The position numbers and the translations under genes were made by a program. The notes under the pieces were generated by a model. That model was not told the origin of the DNA, ran no database searches, and saw nothing but the letters and a program-made list of their open reading frames with translations. This document shows, piece after piece, positions 27,683-37,518 of a stretch of DNA of 64,000 bases. How positions within the stretch are numbered: position 1 is the stretch's first letter; every line of letters starts with the position of its first letter. The DNA is from Bacteroidota bacterium (GTDB lineage: Bacteria; Bacteroidota; Bacteroidia; Palsa-965), in contig PLYR01000137.1 in the NCBI GenBank assembly GCA_003153435.1, positions 20,356 to 84,355 on the forward strand, read 5' to 3'.

Positions 27683-28489
27683 ATGATTTATAAGACTACA
27701 GACAACCAGGACCTTTATTACGAAATCAATGGCAATATCCGTTCAGGAAAGCAACTTGTTTTCCTGAACGGATTATCTCAATCCACCCTCGCCTGGGGAC
27801 TCCTCCTCCCCGCATTTGAAAAAGATTATAAAATAATCCTTTGCGATTTTATTTTCCAGGGACAATCCGATAAGAAAGGAGACTGGCGCACCTTTGATCA
27901 GCATGCCGAAGATATTTCAGGGTTGCTGAAATCAATCAGCGATAAACCCTTCACCATTATTGGGATCTCTTACGGAAGCCTGGTGGCTCAACACCTTGCC
28001 TTGAATCACCCGGAAACAGTAGATAAACTCGTCCTTCTTTCCACCTTTGCTCATAAAACTCCCTACTTCGAAGCCATTGAGCTGGCCTGGATGGGTGCAC
28101 TCGACAGTGGAGGATATCCGCTGTTACTGGATGTGATGCTCCCCACAGTGCTTGGTGAATCTTATTTCAATAACCCCCTCATCCCACTCTTCAACCTCAA
28201 GAGCACCCGTGCCGGCATTAATACCGATGCTTCCGCGTTACGGAAACTGATGAAGGCAACGAAGGAAAGAGCTGATTTCAGGCAGGAACTACAATCGGTC
28301 CACAAACCATCACTTATCATCCACGGAGAAAAAGACCTTCTCCTCCCCCTGCATATGGCTAAAGCCGTTACCCAGGCTATTCCTGGAAGCCGGTTCGAAA
28401 TAATACCAGGTGCAGGTCATACCCTGAATCTGGAAGCAGCCCCACAGACTGCCGCCTTGATCCTCTCTTTTCTCAATGAGCATAACTAA
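27683..28489 (+). CDS. Alpha/beta hydrolase
   Basis: LVFLNGLSQSTLAWGLLLPAF, FTIIGISYGSLVAQHLALNHPETVDKLVLLST (GxSxG), PSLIIHGEKDLLLPLHMA, GAGHTLNLEAA. Confidence 0.93.
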   Translation: MIYKTTDNQDLYYEINGNIRSGKQLVFLNGLSQSTLAWGLLLPAFEKDYKIILCDFIFQGQSDKKGDWRTFDQHAEDISGLLKSISDKPFTIIGISYGSLVAQHLALNHPETVDKLVLLSTFAHKTPYFEAIELAWMGALDSGGYPLLLDVMLPTVLGESYFNNPLIPLFNLKSTRAGINTDASALRKLMKATKERADFRQELQSVHKPSLIIHGEKDLLLPLHMAKAVTQAIPGSRFEIIPGAGHTLNLEAAPQTAALILSFLNEHN

Positions 28490-28772
28490 GGAAAAAACGG
28501 AGGTCTGGTACGTTTATATGGTCGCTTGTTCAGACGGGACCATCTATACTGGTATTACAAACCATTTGGATACAAGAATTGCCAAACATAACTCCGGAAA
28601 AGGAGCGCGGTATACCAAATCGCGGGGACCCGTAATCCTACTGGCTTCCTGGGCTTATGAGAATAAATCTGCCGCTTCAAAAGTGGAATATAAATACAAA
28701 CGACTGAGCAGGGAAGGAAAAGAAAAACTGATTTCAGAAACGGGAGAAGGTAAGTCACTTCCCCCGTTCTGA
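28476..28772 (+). CDS. GIY-YIG nuclease family protein
   Basis: WYVYMVACSDGTIYTGITNHLDTRIAKHNSGKGARYTKSRGPVILLASWAYENKSAASKVEYKYKRLSREGKEKLI. Confidence 0.92.
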   Translation: MSITKEKTEVWYVYMVACSDGTIYTGITNHLDTRIAKHNSGKGARYTKSRGPVILLASWAYENKSAASKVEYKYKRLSREGKEKLISETGEGKSLPPF

Positions 28773-28791
28773 AAATTATAGGAAGAGAGGG

Positions 28792-29292
28792 TTATTCTTT
28801 ATCGTGTTTGCCTTTCTTGTGTTTTCCTTTGTGCTCCTTATGTTTCTTTTCTTTCCCGTCTTTTCCCTTTTCTTTGTCTTTACTCTTTTCTTTCCGTTCA
28901 TTTCTCAATTCTTCACGCAGGGCATCGTTTGCCAGGATTAGCGTAGCCAGTCTGTGAGTGGCCACAGAATCTTTAGAACTCACTGCAATCAGATCGGCCA
29001 TCAGATTATAGGAAGTGGCGGTATCACTCTTCAGTAATCCGGAAAGGTTTCCTTCGCTTGTCATCTGACGGATCAGAGAATTGTTCGAAGTCAGGATCTG
29101 TATATCACCTGGCGTTTTGGCAAGCTGTTCAGCAAGTAACGCAGCAGACTCCGGATCTTTGCAGAGCGCTTCAACGACTTCAGATTTCTTTTTCTGGTCT
29201 TTCAGGATTTGCTCCGCACTCTGTTTAGCCCCACAACCTGCAAGCAGGCCTATAGCCGGAATCAGGATAATCGTTTTAAGTACTTTTTTCAT
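28792..29292 (-). CDS. Hypothetical lipoprotein with Lys/His-rich C-terminal tail
   Basis: Lipobox LLAGC; tail ERKEKSKDKEKGKDGKEKKHKEHKGKHKKGKHDKE. Confidence 0.75.
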   Translation of the reverse strand: MKKVLKTIILIPAIGLLAGCGAKQSAEQILKDQKKKSEVVEALCKDPESAALLAEQLAKTPGDIQILTSNNSLIRQMTSEGNLSGLLKSDTATSYNLMADLIAVSSKDSVATHRLATLILANDALREELRNERKEKSKDKEKGKDGKEKKHKEHKGKHKKGKHDKE

Positions 29293-29440
29293 AGCTCGTT
29301 TTAGTTGTATATTAAGTTAAATCGTGAACAAACTTACCTGTAAAGGGCTGGCTTAAACTGAATAAAGCGGAGGAAATATGAACATTTAATCAACCTGCTG
29401 GAGATTTGGGCTAAAGTCAGGATTTAGGCCTGATAAATCA

Positions 29441-29469
29441 TTTGTTTTTCACCAAATAAAGTATCTTTG
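29441..29469 (+). promoter_or_regulatory. Putative Bacteroidetes promoter TTTG-N17-TATCTTTG
   Basis: TTTG 29441-29444, 17-bp spacer, TATCTTTG 29462-29469, upstream of the ATG at 29491. Confidence 0.65.
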
Positions 29470-29490
29470 GTTCTCTTCAAAAAAACCCAT

Positions 29491-32022
29491 ATGAAAAACA
29501 ATATATCTGCATATTGCATTGGACTGACACTTTGCATCTCTTCTGTAGCACTCGCTCAGCCTACGAACTTCTCTTCACGAGGTATCGGAGGCGGGGGAGC
29601 CTTTTTCTCCCCAAGCATCAACCCTGTAAATACTTCCGAATTTTACGTGGCAAGCGACATGACCGATATCTTCCATACTACAGATTATGGGCTCTCTTAT
29701 TCTCAGCTTGACTTCCGTCAGATCGGAGGAGGGCAGTTGGCAAAAGTGTGTTACACCAATGTGTCTGGACTCCTCTACTGTATTCACTCCGACTATATAA
29801 GTGGAAATAACTATCCTGTAAAAAGCACAGATAATGGGGTTCACTGGACCAAGCTCGGAGGACCTGATACCACCCAAAGCGTATATACTGTGGATGTAGA
29901 TTACTATCATCCAAGCCGCATGGTAGTCTCCAACTATGGTCAGACCTACTTTTCCAATGATGGGGGCATCACATTTACCTCCATACATACTGCTGTTGTT
30001 AGTGCTGACGGGAACACCATCGGAGGTGTGTTTTTCGACGGAAACAATATTTATATCGGAACGAATGATGGAGTGATCATTTCAACCAATGCGGGTGTGA
30101 CATGGACCATCCCTGTCATTACCGGCCTTGGTGCAGGAGAAAAAATATATTCCTTCACAGCTGGCCGAGCCGGCAACACTACTCGTTTCTACTGCCTCAC
30201 CTCAGGCTCTGGAAACTACAACCCAGGATCTGTTCAGAGTGCAATGACCGGAGGAGGATATGCAGGATTTGCTCTTGGCGCTTATGTCTGCACCTATGGA
30301 AGCGGAAACTGGACCGCCTGCATGACCGGAATCGACCTCAACAATGATTATCCTCTTTTTGTTGGCAGTGCTGGCAATACCATCAACACCGCCTATCTGG
30401 CCGGAGGGGGAAGTGCAGGCGATCCAGTTATCCTTAAGACATCCGACGGGGGAGCTAGCTGGACCCATATATTTAACACCACCAACAATCAGAATATCCA
30501 AACCGGCTGGGCCGGACAGAACGGAGATCATGGATGGTCGTTTCCGGAGGTCGCTTTCGGCATTTCTGTAGCCGGTACCGACTCCAACAGGGCTATCTTC
30601 TCTACCTTCAGCGATGTTCACAAAACATCAGACGGAGGAACTTCCTGGCAGCAGGCGTATGTCAATCCTACCGGGCAGCATCCTGCAGGGGCTGCAACTC
30701 CGGTTAACCAAAGCTATCAGAGCGTCGGACTGGAGAATACCTCCTGCTGGCAGGTGCTCTGGATCAACTCTACCAATCTCTTTGCAGGCTTTACAGATAT
30801 CCGCGGGATCCGCAGTACGGATGGAGGAACCTCTTGGTCTTTTAACTATACCGGAAATGCTGCAAATACAACGTATCGAATCGCTAAAGCAGCCAGCGGA
30901 ACACTCTTTGCAGCTACATCTAATATACACGACATGTATATCAGCACCCATTTGACAGATGCCCGTGATGATGGAGCAGACCCAAATGGAAAGCTCCTCT
31001 ACTCTACTGACAACGGCCTGACTTGGGCGAATATCCACACCTTCGGTCACCCCGTTTTCTGGATAGCACTCGACCCCAACAATCCAAACCGGGCCTATGC
31101 CAGTGTGGTCAACCATGCCGGAACAGGTGCAGCGGGCGGTGTTTACCGATGCGATAATCTGAACTTACTGGGTGCTTCCACCTGGACGCTCACTCCCGCG
31201 CCCCCCCGTACAGAAGGACATCCGGCATCTCTGGAAGTACTGAACGACGGAAAGCTGGTCGCCACCTTTTCTGCTCATTATACCACTGCATTTACCTTAA
31301 GTTCGGGTTGTTTCACATACGACCCAGTGGCCAACACCTGGAGCGATGTTTCAGACCCAGGAATGAAATATTGGGCCAAAGATGTAACCATAGATCCGAA
31401 TGATGCTACTCAAAACACCTGGTATGTTGCTGTTTTCTGTGGATGGGGAGGTCCTCCAAACAATCTTGGAGGATTATACAAAACCACAAATCGGGGAGCA
31501 AGCTGGACCCTCCTTACCAATCTCAATTTTATACACAACGCAACCTCCTGTACCTTTAATCCTTCTAACCCAAACGAAATATTCCTTACTACAGAATATG
31601 AAGGAATGTGGATTTGCAGCAATGTCAATTCGGGAAGTCCAACCTTTGCTCCAGTCACCAGCTATCCGTTTAAACAACCGGAACGAATCTTCTTCAACCC
31701 TTATAACACCAATGAAATGTGGGTGAGTAGCTTTGGCTCCGGCATGAAGGTAGGAACACTTAGCCCTACCGGAATTAGCGAAATTGATTTCTCCCCTTCT
31801 CTCCTGCTTTATCCAAACCCATCCTCTTCCGGCATTTTTACAATTAAAACAGAAGGAACAGGGAAAGAAAATATCTTATCCGTATTTGATCTTTGCGGAA
31901 GAATGGTTGCCGCACAAAAATATACGGATGGAATCACTGAGCTGAATCTTTCTCAGCTGGCCTCCGGGGTATATATAGTGCATCTCAACGGTGCCACCCG
32001 AAAAATTAGTATTAACAAATAA
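29491..32022 (+). CDS. Secreted BNR/VPS10-like beta-propeller protein with T9SS type A sorting domain
   Basis: Repeated 'S.DGG.SW' motifs (KTSDGGASWTHIF, STDGGTSWSFNY, KTTNRGASWTLL) and C-terminal LLLYPNPSSSGIFTIKTEGTGKENILSVFDLCGRMV...LASGVYIVHLNGATRKISINK. Confidence 0.9.
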   Translation: MKNNISAYCIGLTLCISSVALAQPTNFSSRGIGGGGAFFSPSINPVNTSEFYVASDMTDIFHTTDYGLSYSQLDFRQIGGGQLAKVCYTNVSGLLYCIHSDYISGNNYPVKSTDNGVHWTKLGGPDTTQSVYTVDVDYYHPSRMVVSNYGQTYFSNDGGITFTSIHTAVVSADGNTIGGVFFDGNNIYIGTNDGVIISTNAGVTWTIPVITGLGAGEKIYSFTAGRAGNTTRFYCLTSGSGNYNPGSVQSAMTGGGYAGFALGAYVCTYGSGNWTACMTGIDLNNDYPLFVGSAGNTINTAYLAGGGSAGDPVILKTSDGGASWTHIFNTTNNQNIQTGWAGQNGDHGWSFPEVAFGISVAGTDSNRAIFSTFSDVHKTSDGGTSWQQAYVNPTGQHPAGAATPVNQSYQSVGLENTSCWQVLWINSTNLFAGFTDIRGIRSTDGGTSWSFNYTGNAANTTYRIAKAASGTLFAATSNIHDMYISTHLTDARDDGADPNGKLLYSTDNGLTWANIHTFGHPVFWIALDPNNPNRAYASVVNHAGTGAAGGVYRCDNLNLLGASTWTLTPAPPRTEGHPASLEVLNDGKLVATFSAHYTTAFTLSSGCFTYDPVANTWSDVSDPGMKYWAKDVTIDPNDATQNTWYVAVFCGWGGPPNNLGGLYKTTNRGASWTLLTNLNFIHNATSCTFNPSNPNEIFLTTEYEGMWICSNVNSGSPTFAPVTSYPFKQPERIFFNPYNTNEMWVSSFGSGMKVGTLSPTGISEIDFSPSLLLYPNPSSSGIFTIKTEGTGKENILSVFDLCGRMVAAQKYTDGITELNLSQLASGVYIVHLNGATRKISINK

Positions 32023-32064
32023 GTCTTATATTTAGGCTCCTTCTTAACCACTGAGATTACGCTT

Positions 32065-34275
32065 ATGCAACCAACTATCGCTAAGGCAAACCCTTCAGGA
32101 TTTTCATTTTTGAAAACCTGCTTCTTCCTGTTCTGTTTAATCATTCCATGCACTTTCTACGCTCAACACCGGAATGTGGATACTGCTTCCTATTCCCGGA
32201 TGCCGGAGATAGACTTGAAAGAGAGCAGCGCTTTCAGCGGACCAGAGATATTTAAACTCTCGGTAAAAAATGAAGATATTCAAGAATTTTTGGGATTGGT
32301 GGACCTTTTCGAAGAAGTAAGGGAACTCCACATTGTCGTTGATAAATCAGAAATCAAATTAGTCGACCTCTTGACTGCCATCGGTCACCTCCGGAGCCTT
32401 AATAAGTTAACGCTTGTTGTAAATGAGTCGGGGCCAATGCCTGCCGAGATTGGCAGCCTCACCGATCTCCTTTCACTGACTATCAGTGGAAAGAGAATCA
32501 CATCCCTCCCTCCGGAAATAGGCAATCTCACAAACCTGGAAATACTCAGTCTGGAAGATTTAAAAATCACCACCTTTCCTACAGAAGTCGGTAAACTGAA
32601 GAACCTGAAGGTCCTCGATATACACGGACTTAACACCCTCGATCTTACCCCCTTCACTGCCTGCGCAAACATTGAAGAAATTCGCCTTCGTAATAACAAT
32701 CTAAGTAAGCTTCCGGAGACCATCCTGCATTTCAAAAACCTATCGCATTTATGTGTGGATGGAAGCCCGGGGCTTGATTTCAACCAGACCTTTACAGATC
32801 TTGCATCTCTTCCTAATCTTGGCATTCTTCAACTGAAGAACGATAAACTAAAGAGTTTGCCAGCTTCCATTTCCAAAATCAAGGGATTGGTAAGCGTTGA
32901 TCTGACATCGAATGAGTTTGTAGCTTTTCCTTCGGAATTGCTGGGACTTACCAGCCTTCTCCAGCTTAGTCTTCGGAACAATTCACTCAGCTCATTACCT
33001 ACGGAGCTGTCCAAACTTCAATACCTGAGTGCACTTAACCTGAGCGGAAATAAGTTCACCACTATTCCTGGAGTCCTTACCACCCTCTCAAGGCTTACTA
33101 CCCTGAATATGGATAATAATCCGATTTCAGATCTGGGGTCGGATTTGCCGAAAATGCAACAGCTTACAACTCTTTCTTTGCTTGATACTAAAAAACTCGA
33201 CCCCGCCTCCGCTTTTGAAGCACTGAGTGTGCTGACTAATCTTACCGACCTGAGTATGAGTGGAAATTCAGTCAGCAGCCTTCCTTCCAACATTAGTAAA
33301 TTAAAAAATATTAAGAGCCTGGAATTGAACTACGGCTTAAAAACCATGCCGAATGAAATTTGCGAAATGTCCACCCTGGAAGAACTTTATTTAAATGATA
33401 ACAGGCTGGATGGACTTCCAGAAAACATAAAAAACCTTCAGAACCTGAGCATCCTTGACCTCAGCGGAAACCTGTTTCGCACCTTTCCTAAGATGCTCAT
33501 CCGTCTTCCAAAACTTCAGGAGCTTACCATTGCCGATAATCAGATTGCAAGTATCGTTGATTATGGACAAGGTTCCGGGAGTGCCATTATCTCCGGATTC
33601 CGGGAGCTCAAATACATGGATCTTTCAGGCAATGAAAAGCTCACCTCCGATGATATTGTCAATCTCATAGGTGATTTACCTGTGTTCCAGGTCTGCATCA
33701 GCGATACACATATGGAATACCGGAGTGAAGCTGAAAGAGCTTTCAAGCTTGGGAGCGACAGGGAAAATCAGAAAGACTATTCAGGGGCTCTGGAACAATT
33801 CAATAAAGCTATAAAAATGGATCCTCAGCTCGGAGAAGCCTTTGCAGAAAGAGGGAGGATCAAATTCCTGCTTACCGGCGATTTTCCAGGAGCTATGAAA
33901 GATATTACTTCTGCAATTGCCATGGATTCAAACCGTGCCCAATTCTGGAGAACCCGTGCCGATATCAAGAACAGTATGGGCGATTACAACAGTGCAGAAG
34001 CCGATTACACCACAGCCATCAAGCTAAATCGAAATGATGAAGCCTCCTTTGCAAGCCGGGGAAGCATCCGCTTCTCCAAATTTCATGATAATAAAAGCAG
34101 TATAGACGATTATACGGCCGCGATTGCCATCAACCCTAACCCTGTTTACTATGTTGCCCGTGCCAAAGTGAGGATGGACCAAGGAGAAAAGAATGCCGCC
34201 TGCGATGACCTCCGTAAAGCCAGCGAGCAGGGTGATAAAAAGGCAGCGGAGGATCTGAAAGTGTATTGTAAGTAA
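32065..34275 (+). CDS. Leucine-rich repeat plus TPR protein
   Basis: Many LRRs (LTNLEILSLEDLKITTFPTEVGKLKNLKVLDI, LSTLEELYLNDNRLDGLPENIKNLQNLSILDLSGN), then TPRs (DYSGALEQFNKAIKMDPQLGEAFAERGRIKFLL, DYNSAEADYTTAIKLNRNDEASFASRGSIRF). Confidence 0.92.
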   Translation: MQPTIAKANPSGFSFLKTCFFLFCLIIPCTFYAQHRNVDTASYSRMPEIDLKESSAFSGPEIFKLSVKNEDIQEFLGLVDLFEEVRELHIVVDKSEIKLVDLLTAIGHLRSLNKLTLVVNESGPMPAEIGSLTDLLSLTISGKRITSLPPEIGNLTNLEILSLEDLKITTFPTEVGKLKNLKVLDIHGLNTLDLTPFTACANIEEIRLRNNNLSKLPETILHFKNLSHLCVDGSPGLDFNQTFTDLASLPNLGILQLKNDKLKSLPASISKIKGLVSVDLTSNEFVAFPSELLGLTSLLQLSLRNNSLSSLPTELSKLQYLSALNLSGNKFTTIPGVLTTLSRLTTLNMDNNPISDLGSDLPKMQQLTTLSLLDTKKLDPASAFEALSVLTNLTDLSMSGNSVSSLPSNISKLKNIKSLELNYGLKTMPNEICEMSTLEELYLNDNRLDGLPENIKNLQNLSILDLSGNLFRTFPKMLIRLPKLQELTIADNQIASIVDYGQGSGSAIISGFRELKYMDLSGNEKLTSDDIVNLIGDLPVFQVCISDTHMEYRSEAERAFKLGSDRENQKDYSGALEQFNKAIKMDPQLGEAFAERGRIKFLLTGDFPGAMKDITSAIAMDSNRAQFWRTRADIKNSMGDYNSAEADYTTAIKLNRNDEASFASRGSIRFSKFHDNKSSIDDYTAAIAINPNPVYYVARAKVRMDQGEKNAACDDLRKASEQGDKKAAEDLKVYCK

Positions 34276-34305
34276 TCCGTACACATTAATCTATTGAATG
34301 CCTTG

Positions 34306-34842
34306 CTAGTCTCTTGATTCGAGAAAGGCAACGATATCCCGGACTATATCTCCCGGCAAGGACTCTCTTCCGGGAAGAGAACCTACAAGAACCTCCAGTG
34401 CAGCTCTTCTTTTGATTGAATCCGATAAGTCCATATCCTGAATAATCGTTTCCACCTCCAGGAGTACAAATGGGTCGTTAGATGTAGCAGCCAACTTTGT
34501 AAAATACGGGAGATGGGGAGTCATATCCAGAGCCGCTTCCCAGCACATAGCGAGCAACTCTTTGAGATAGGTTTTGTTCGCAGGATTTTGAATTTCTTTC
34601 AACAGGAATGCGGTGGCATCAGGAGTTTCCTTTAATATATCCAAAAGCTGCTCTTTCACAATAGGATCATTCTGAACAGCAGGAAGCAGTTTTGCGAATC
34701 CTGAAAATCCTTTCAGGTCTTCTGGCCCGGCCTCAGGCGACTTGCCTCCAATGATTGCAGTGATGTAATTATCCGTTTCGTGGATCCGGATCGGTGGAAG
34801 TTCTTCGTCGTCTTGTTCCGGCTTGTTTCCGTTAGTGTTCAT
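34306..34842 (-). CDS. Hypothetical protein, probably alpha-helical/HEAT-like
   Basis: Open frame with plausible composition; LLKEIQNPANKTYLKELLAMCWEAALDMTPHLPYFTKLAATSNDPFVLLEVETIIQDM. Confidence 0.7.
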   Translation of the reverse strand: MNTNGNKPEQDDEELPPIRIHETDNYITAIIGGKSPEAGPEDLKGFSGFAKLLPAVQNDPIVKEQLLDILKETPDATAFLLKEIQNPANKTYLKELLAMCWEAALDMTPHLPYFTKLAATSNDPFVLLEVETIIQDMDLSDSIKRRAALEVLVGSLPGRESLPGDIVRDIVAFLESRD

Positions 34843-34866
34843 GGGATCAGCTATTGAGCCACAAAA

Positions 34867-35583
34867 TTAGTCTTTTACACGATGGTGTAAAGATTCTTCA
34901 GCTGAATGTTTTACAAGGGAATGGGCCGCTTCATCACCCAGGTATTTATCAATCCATTTATGAGCGAGATAGATAACCGGAGTTAGAATGATAGCAATAC
35001 CAAGCTTGAAAGTATATCCTGTAATGGATGCTTCCAGATAGATTTTGGTTGACCACTTCCCTGGAATCCAGAAAGCAATGGCACCCACGATAAAGGTATC
35101 TACCAGTTGGGAGATGACCGTAGAACCTGTACTTCTCAACCACATCATTTTTCCTCCTGTTTTATCACGAAGCAGCCAGAATATACCCACATCCACAAAT
35201 TGAGACACGAGGAAAGCAACCAGACTGCCTACAATGATCAGCATCCCTTGCCCGAATACAGCATTAAACTGCTCATCGCTGACGGTAGATACAGTAGGAT
35301 AAGGCCCCGCAGGAACGCGCATGGCAAAAAAGAGGATAAGAAAAGCATAGGCTATGAGCCCGGCAGTTATGAGGGAGAGCTTTTTGACCCCCGATCGTCC
35401 GTAAAATTCGTTGATGATATCCGTGGTAATAAAAACCACCGGCCAGGGAATGATCCCGATGCTAAGGATAAAAGGTCCGAACTGAAGAATCTTACTTCCT
35501 ATCAATTCAGCTGTGACGGCGTTGGTGATAAACACCCCCGCAAGGATAATATAGACTGTACCTTTTTTTGATTCAAATATCAT
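34867..35583 (-). CDS. VUT/YhhQ family transporter (queuosine-precursor transporter family)
   Basis: VFITNAVTAELIGSKILQFG...PWPVVFITTDIINEFYGRSGVKKLSLITAGLIAY...SQFVDVGIFWLLRDKTGGKMMWLRSTGSTVISQLVDTFIVGAIAF. Start overlaps the bioA stop. Confidence 0.9.
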   Translation of the reverse strand: MIFESKKGTVYIILAGVFITNAVTAELIGSKILQFGPFILSIGIIPWPVVFITTDIINEFYGRSGVKKLSLITAGLIAYAFLILFFAMRVPAGPYPTVSTVSDEQFNAVFGQGMLIIVGSLVAFLVSQFVDVGIFWLLRDKTGGKMMWLRSTGSTVISQLVDTFIVGAIAFWIPGKWSTKIYLEASITGYTFKLGIAIILTPVIYLAHKWIDKYLGDEAAHSLVKHSAEESLHHRVKD

Positions 35584-36860
35584 AGCCTGGAATCCAGATA
35601 GAGTATGATTACCCCATAAATATAATGAAGATCAGCTTCAGAAATACAATATGGGGGCAGTAGGTACAATACATTTCCAAGGGGACGGATAATCACTTTT
35701 CTTTCAAGAAAATAGTTCAGGGCTTCATCTCTTACATTATTGAAATAGCCTGTCCCCTCCCCGGTTTTAATTTCCATTGCCAGGACCACGCCAATAGTGC
35801 GAATAGAAGAGAGTGCCGGATGCGCTCCTACTTTCTTAATAAAAGCAGCATGAAGAGTAGCAATAGCTGAAACTTTTTCTAATGTTTTCTCTTTTTCAAA
35901 CAGTTCCAGGCTGGCAACGCCGGCAGCACATGCTATGGGATTGGCCGTATAGGAATGTCCGTGAAAAAGAGTCTTCATCCGGTCATCTGATAGAAAAGCT
36001 TTATAAATCTTTTCTGAACTGGTAGTTACTCCGAGTGCCATCATACCTCCAGTGAGACCCTTAGAAAGACAAACCATATCAGGAGCGTATTGAAAATATT
36101 CTGAAGCGAACATAGGTCCGGTTCGTCCGAATCCGGTCATCACCTCATCTGCAATACAAAGTATACCGGAAGCCTTGCATAGATTGATCATTTCACTGAA
36201 TGTTCCGGCCTGCATGATCCTCATTCCTGCAGTTCCCTGCAGCATGGGTTCATATATAAATCCTGCTATCTCTTTTGATTTGTCATTCAGTAGTACCTGC
36301 AGTTCGGCAAGGGCTTGTAGTTCATTTCCGGGTACCGGCGCTTCTATATAATCCACTTCAAACATGAGAGAATCAAATGCTTTGGTAAACGCGCTCCGGC
36401 CACTCACCGACATCGCTCCGAAAGTATCTCCGTGATAAGCTTCTTTCATCGCAATGAAACGAGTCCGGGTTAGTCCTTGGTTGCTCCAATACTGTATGGC
36501 CATTTTGAGCGCCACTTCAACCGCTGTAGATCCATTATCGGAATAAAACACACGACTTTGTCCTTCGGGAAGAAGGGGAAGTAACATCTCTGCAAGCTTT
36601 ACTGCCGGTGCATGTGTAAAACCGGCAAAAATGAGATGCTCCAGGGTGGAAGCTTGTTTATAGATTTGTTCTGCTAGATAAGGATGTGCATGACCGTGAA
36701 TGTTCGTCCACCAGGAGGAAATCGCATCGAGGTATTCTTTTCCATCTTCAGAATACAACCACGCTCCTGCCCCCCGGGTAATTGCGACAGGAGGTTTAGC
36801 AGTCTGCATCTGTGTGTAGGGGTGCCAGATTACCTGAAGGTCTCTCTCGCTCAGGCTCAT
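35580..36860 (-). CDS. bioA: Adenosylmethionine-8-amino-7-oxononanoate aminotransferase
   Basis: IWHPYTQMQTAKPPVAITRGAGAWLY...SSWWTNIHGHAHPYLAEQI...RTRFIAMKEAYHGDTFGAMSVSGRS...FHGHSYTANPIACAAGVASLELF. Confidence 0.96.
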   Translation of the reverse strand: MSLSERDLQVIWHPYTQMQTAKPPVAITRGAGAWLYSEDGKEYLDAISSWWTNIHGHAHPYLAEQIYKQASTLEHLIFAGFTHAPAVKLAEMLLPLLPEGQSRVFYSDNGSTAVEVALKMAIQYWSNQGLTRTRFIAMKEAYHGDTFGAMSVSGRSAFTKAFDSLMFEVDYIEAPVPGNELQALAELQVLLNDKSKEIAGFIYEPMLQGTAGMRIMQAGTFSEMINLCKASGILCIADEVMTGFGRTGPMFASEYFQYAPDMVCLSKGLTGGMMALGVTTSSEKIYKAFLSDDRMKTLFHGHSYTANPIACAAGVASLELFEKEKTLEKVSAIATLHAAFIKKVGAHPALSSIRTIGVVLAMEIKTGEGTGYFNNVRDEALNYFLERKVIIRPLGNVLYLLPPYCISEADLHYIYGVIILYLDSRL

Positions 36861-37471
36861 ATTCCGGCAAAGAGGGGCGCGTATTTCGAAACCACTTCTT
36901 TGTTGATTTCGATCTCCTTAGCTACCCTACCGAGGAGTTTACTGCCGCTGTGTTTGAGGATAATATCTTCTGACATCTGATGCGGAGGTCCGTTAAAAAC
37001 AATTCCAAGCAAATTCAGTTTGCGTTGTTTGATAGCTTCCAGAGAAAGAATGGAATGATTGATGCTTCCAAGGTAATTCTGTATAACAAGGATCACTTCA
37101 GCATTGAATTTATGAATAAGGTCCACCATAAATTCCTTTTCGTTCAGCGGAACCATCAGACCTCCGGCGCCTTCAACGATCAGGCATTTGTTATCACACG
37201 CAGGAAGCTCTATCTTTTCCAACTCTATGGTTGTGCCTTCTTGCTCTGCTGCGGCATGTGGCGACATATATTGTCCGAGGCTATACGACTCCGGGTGAAA
37301 TTTGCTTACGGAATTGGAGATATACTTCTCTATTTTTTTCCGGTCACTTGAATAGAAAGTTCCTGTTTGAACTGGCTTAAAATAATCAGCCTTCAGGGCT
37401 TCCACCAGAATGGCAGAGACCACTGTTTTCCCAACATCCGTTCCGATTCCGGTTACAAAAATTGTTCTCAT
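36857..37471 (-). CDS. bioD: Dethiobiotin synthase
   Basis: MRTIFVTGIGTDVGKTVVSAILVEALKADYFKPVQTG...VEGAGGLMVPLNEKEFMVDLI. Start adjusted to ATG 37471. Confidence 0.95.
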   Translation of the reverse strand: MRTIFVTGIGTDVGKTVVSAILVEALKADYFKPVQTGTFYSSDRKKIEKYISNSVSKFHPESYSLGQYMSPHAAAEQEGTTIELEKIELPACDNKCLIVEGAGGLMVPLNEKEFMVDLIHKFNAEVILVIQNYLGSINHSILSLEAIKQRKLNLLGIVFNGPPHQMSEDIILKHSGSKLLGRVAKEIEINKEVVSKYAPLFAGI

Positions 37472-37518
37472 GTATGCAAATTCAAGACTCACAAAGATGG
37501 TGAGGTGACAAATATAAA

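Noticed and set aside
32385-33293. Minus-strand ORFs opposite the LRR gene
   Set aside because: Antisense ORFs produced by LRR periodicity; no independent support.
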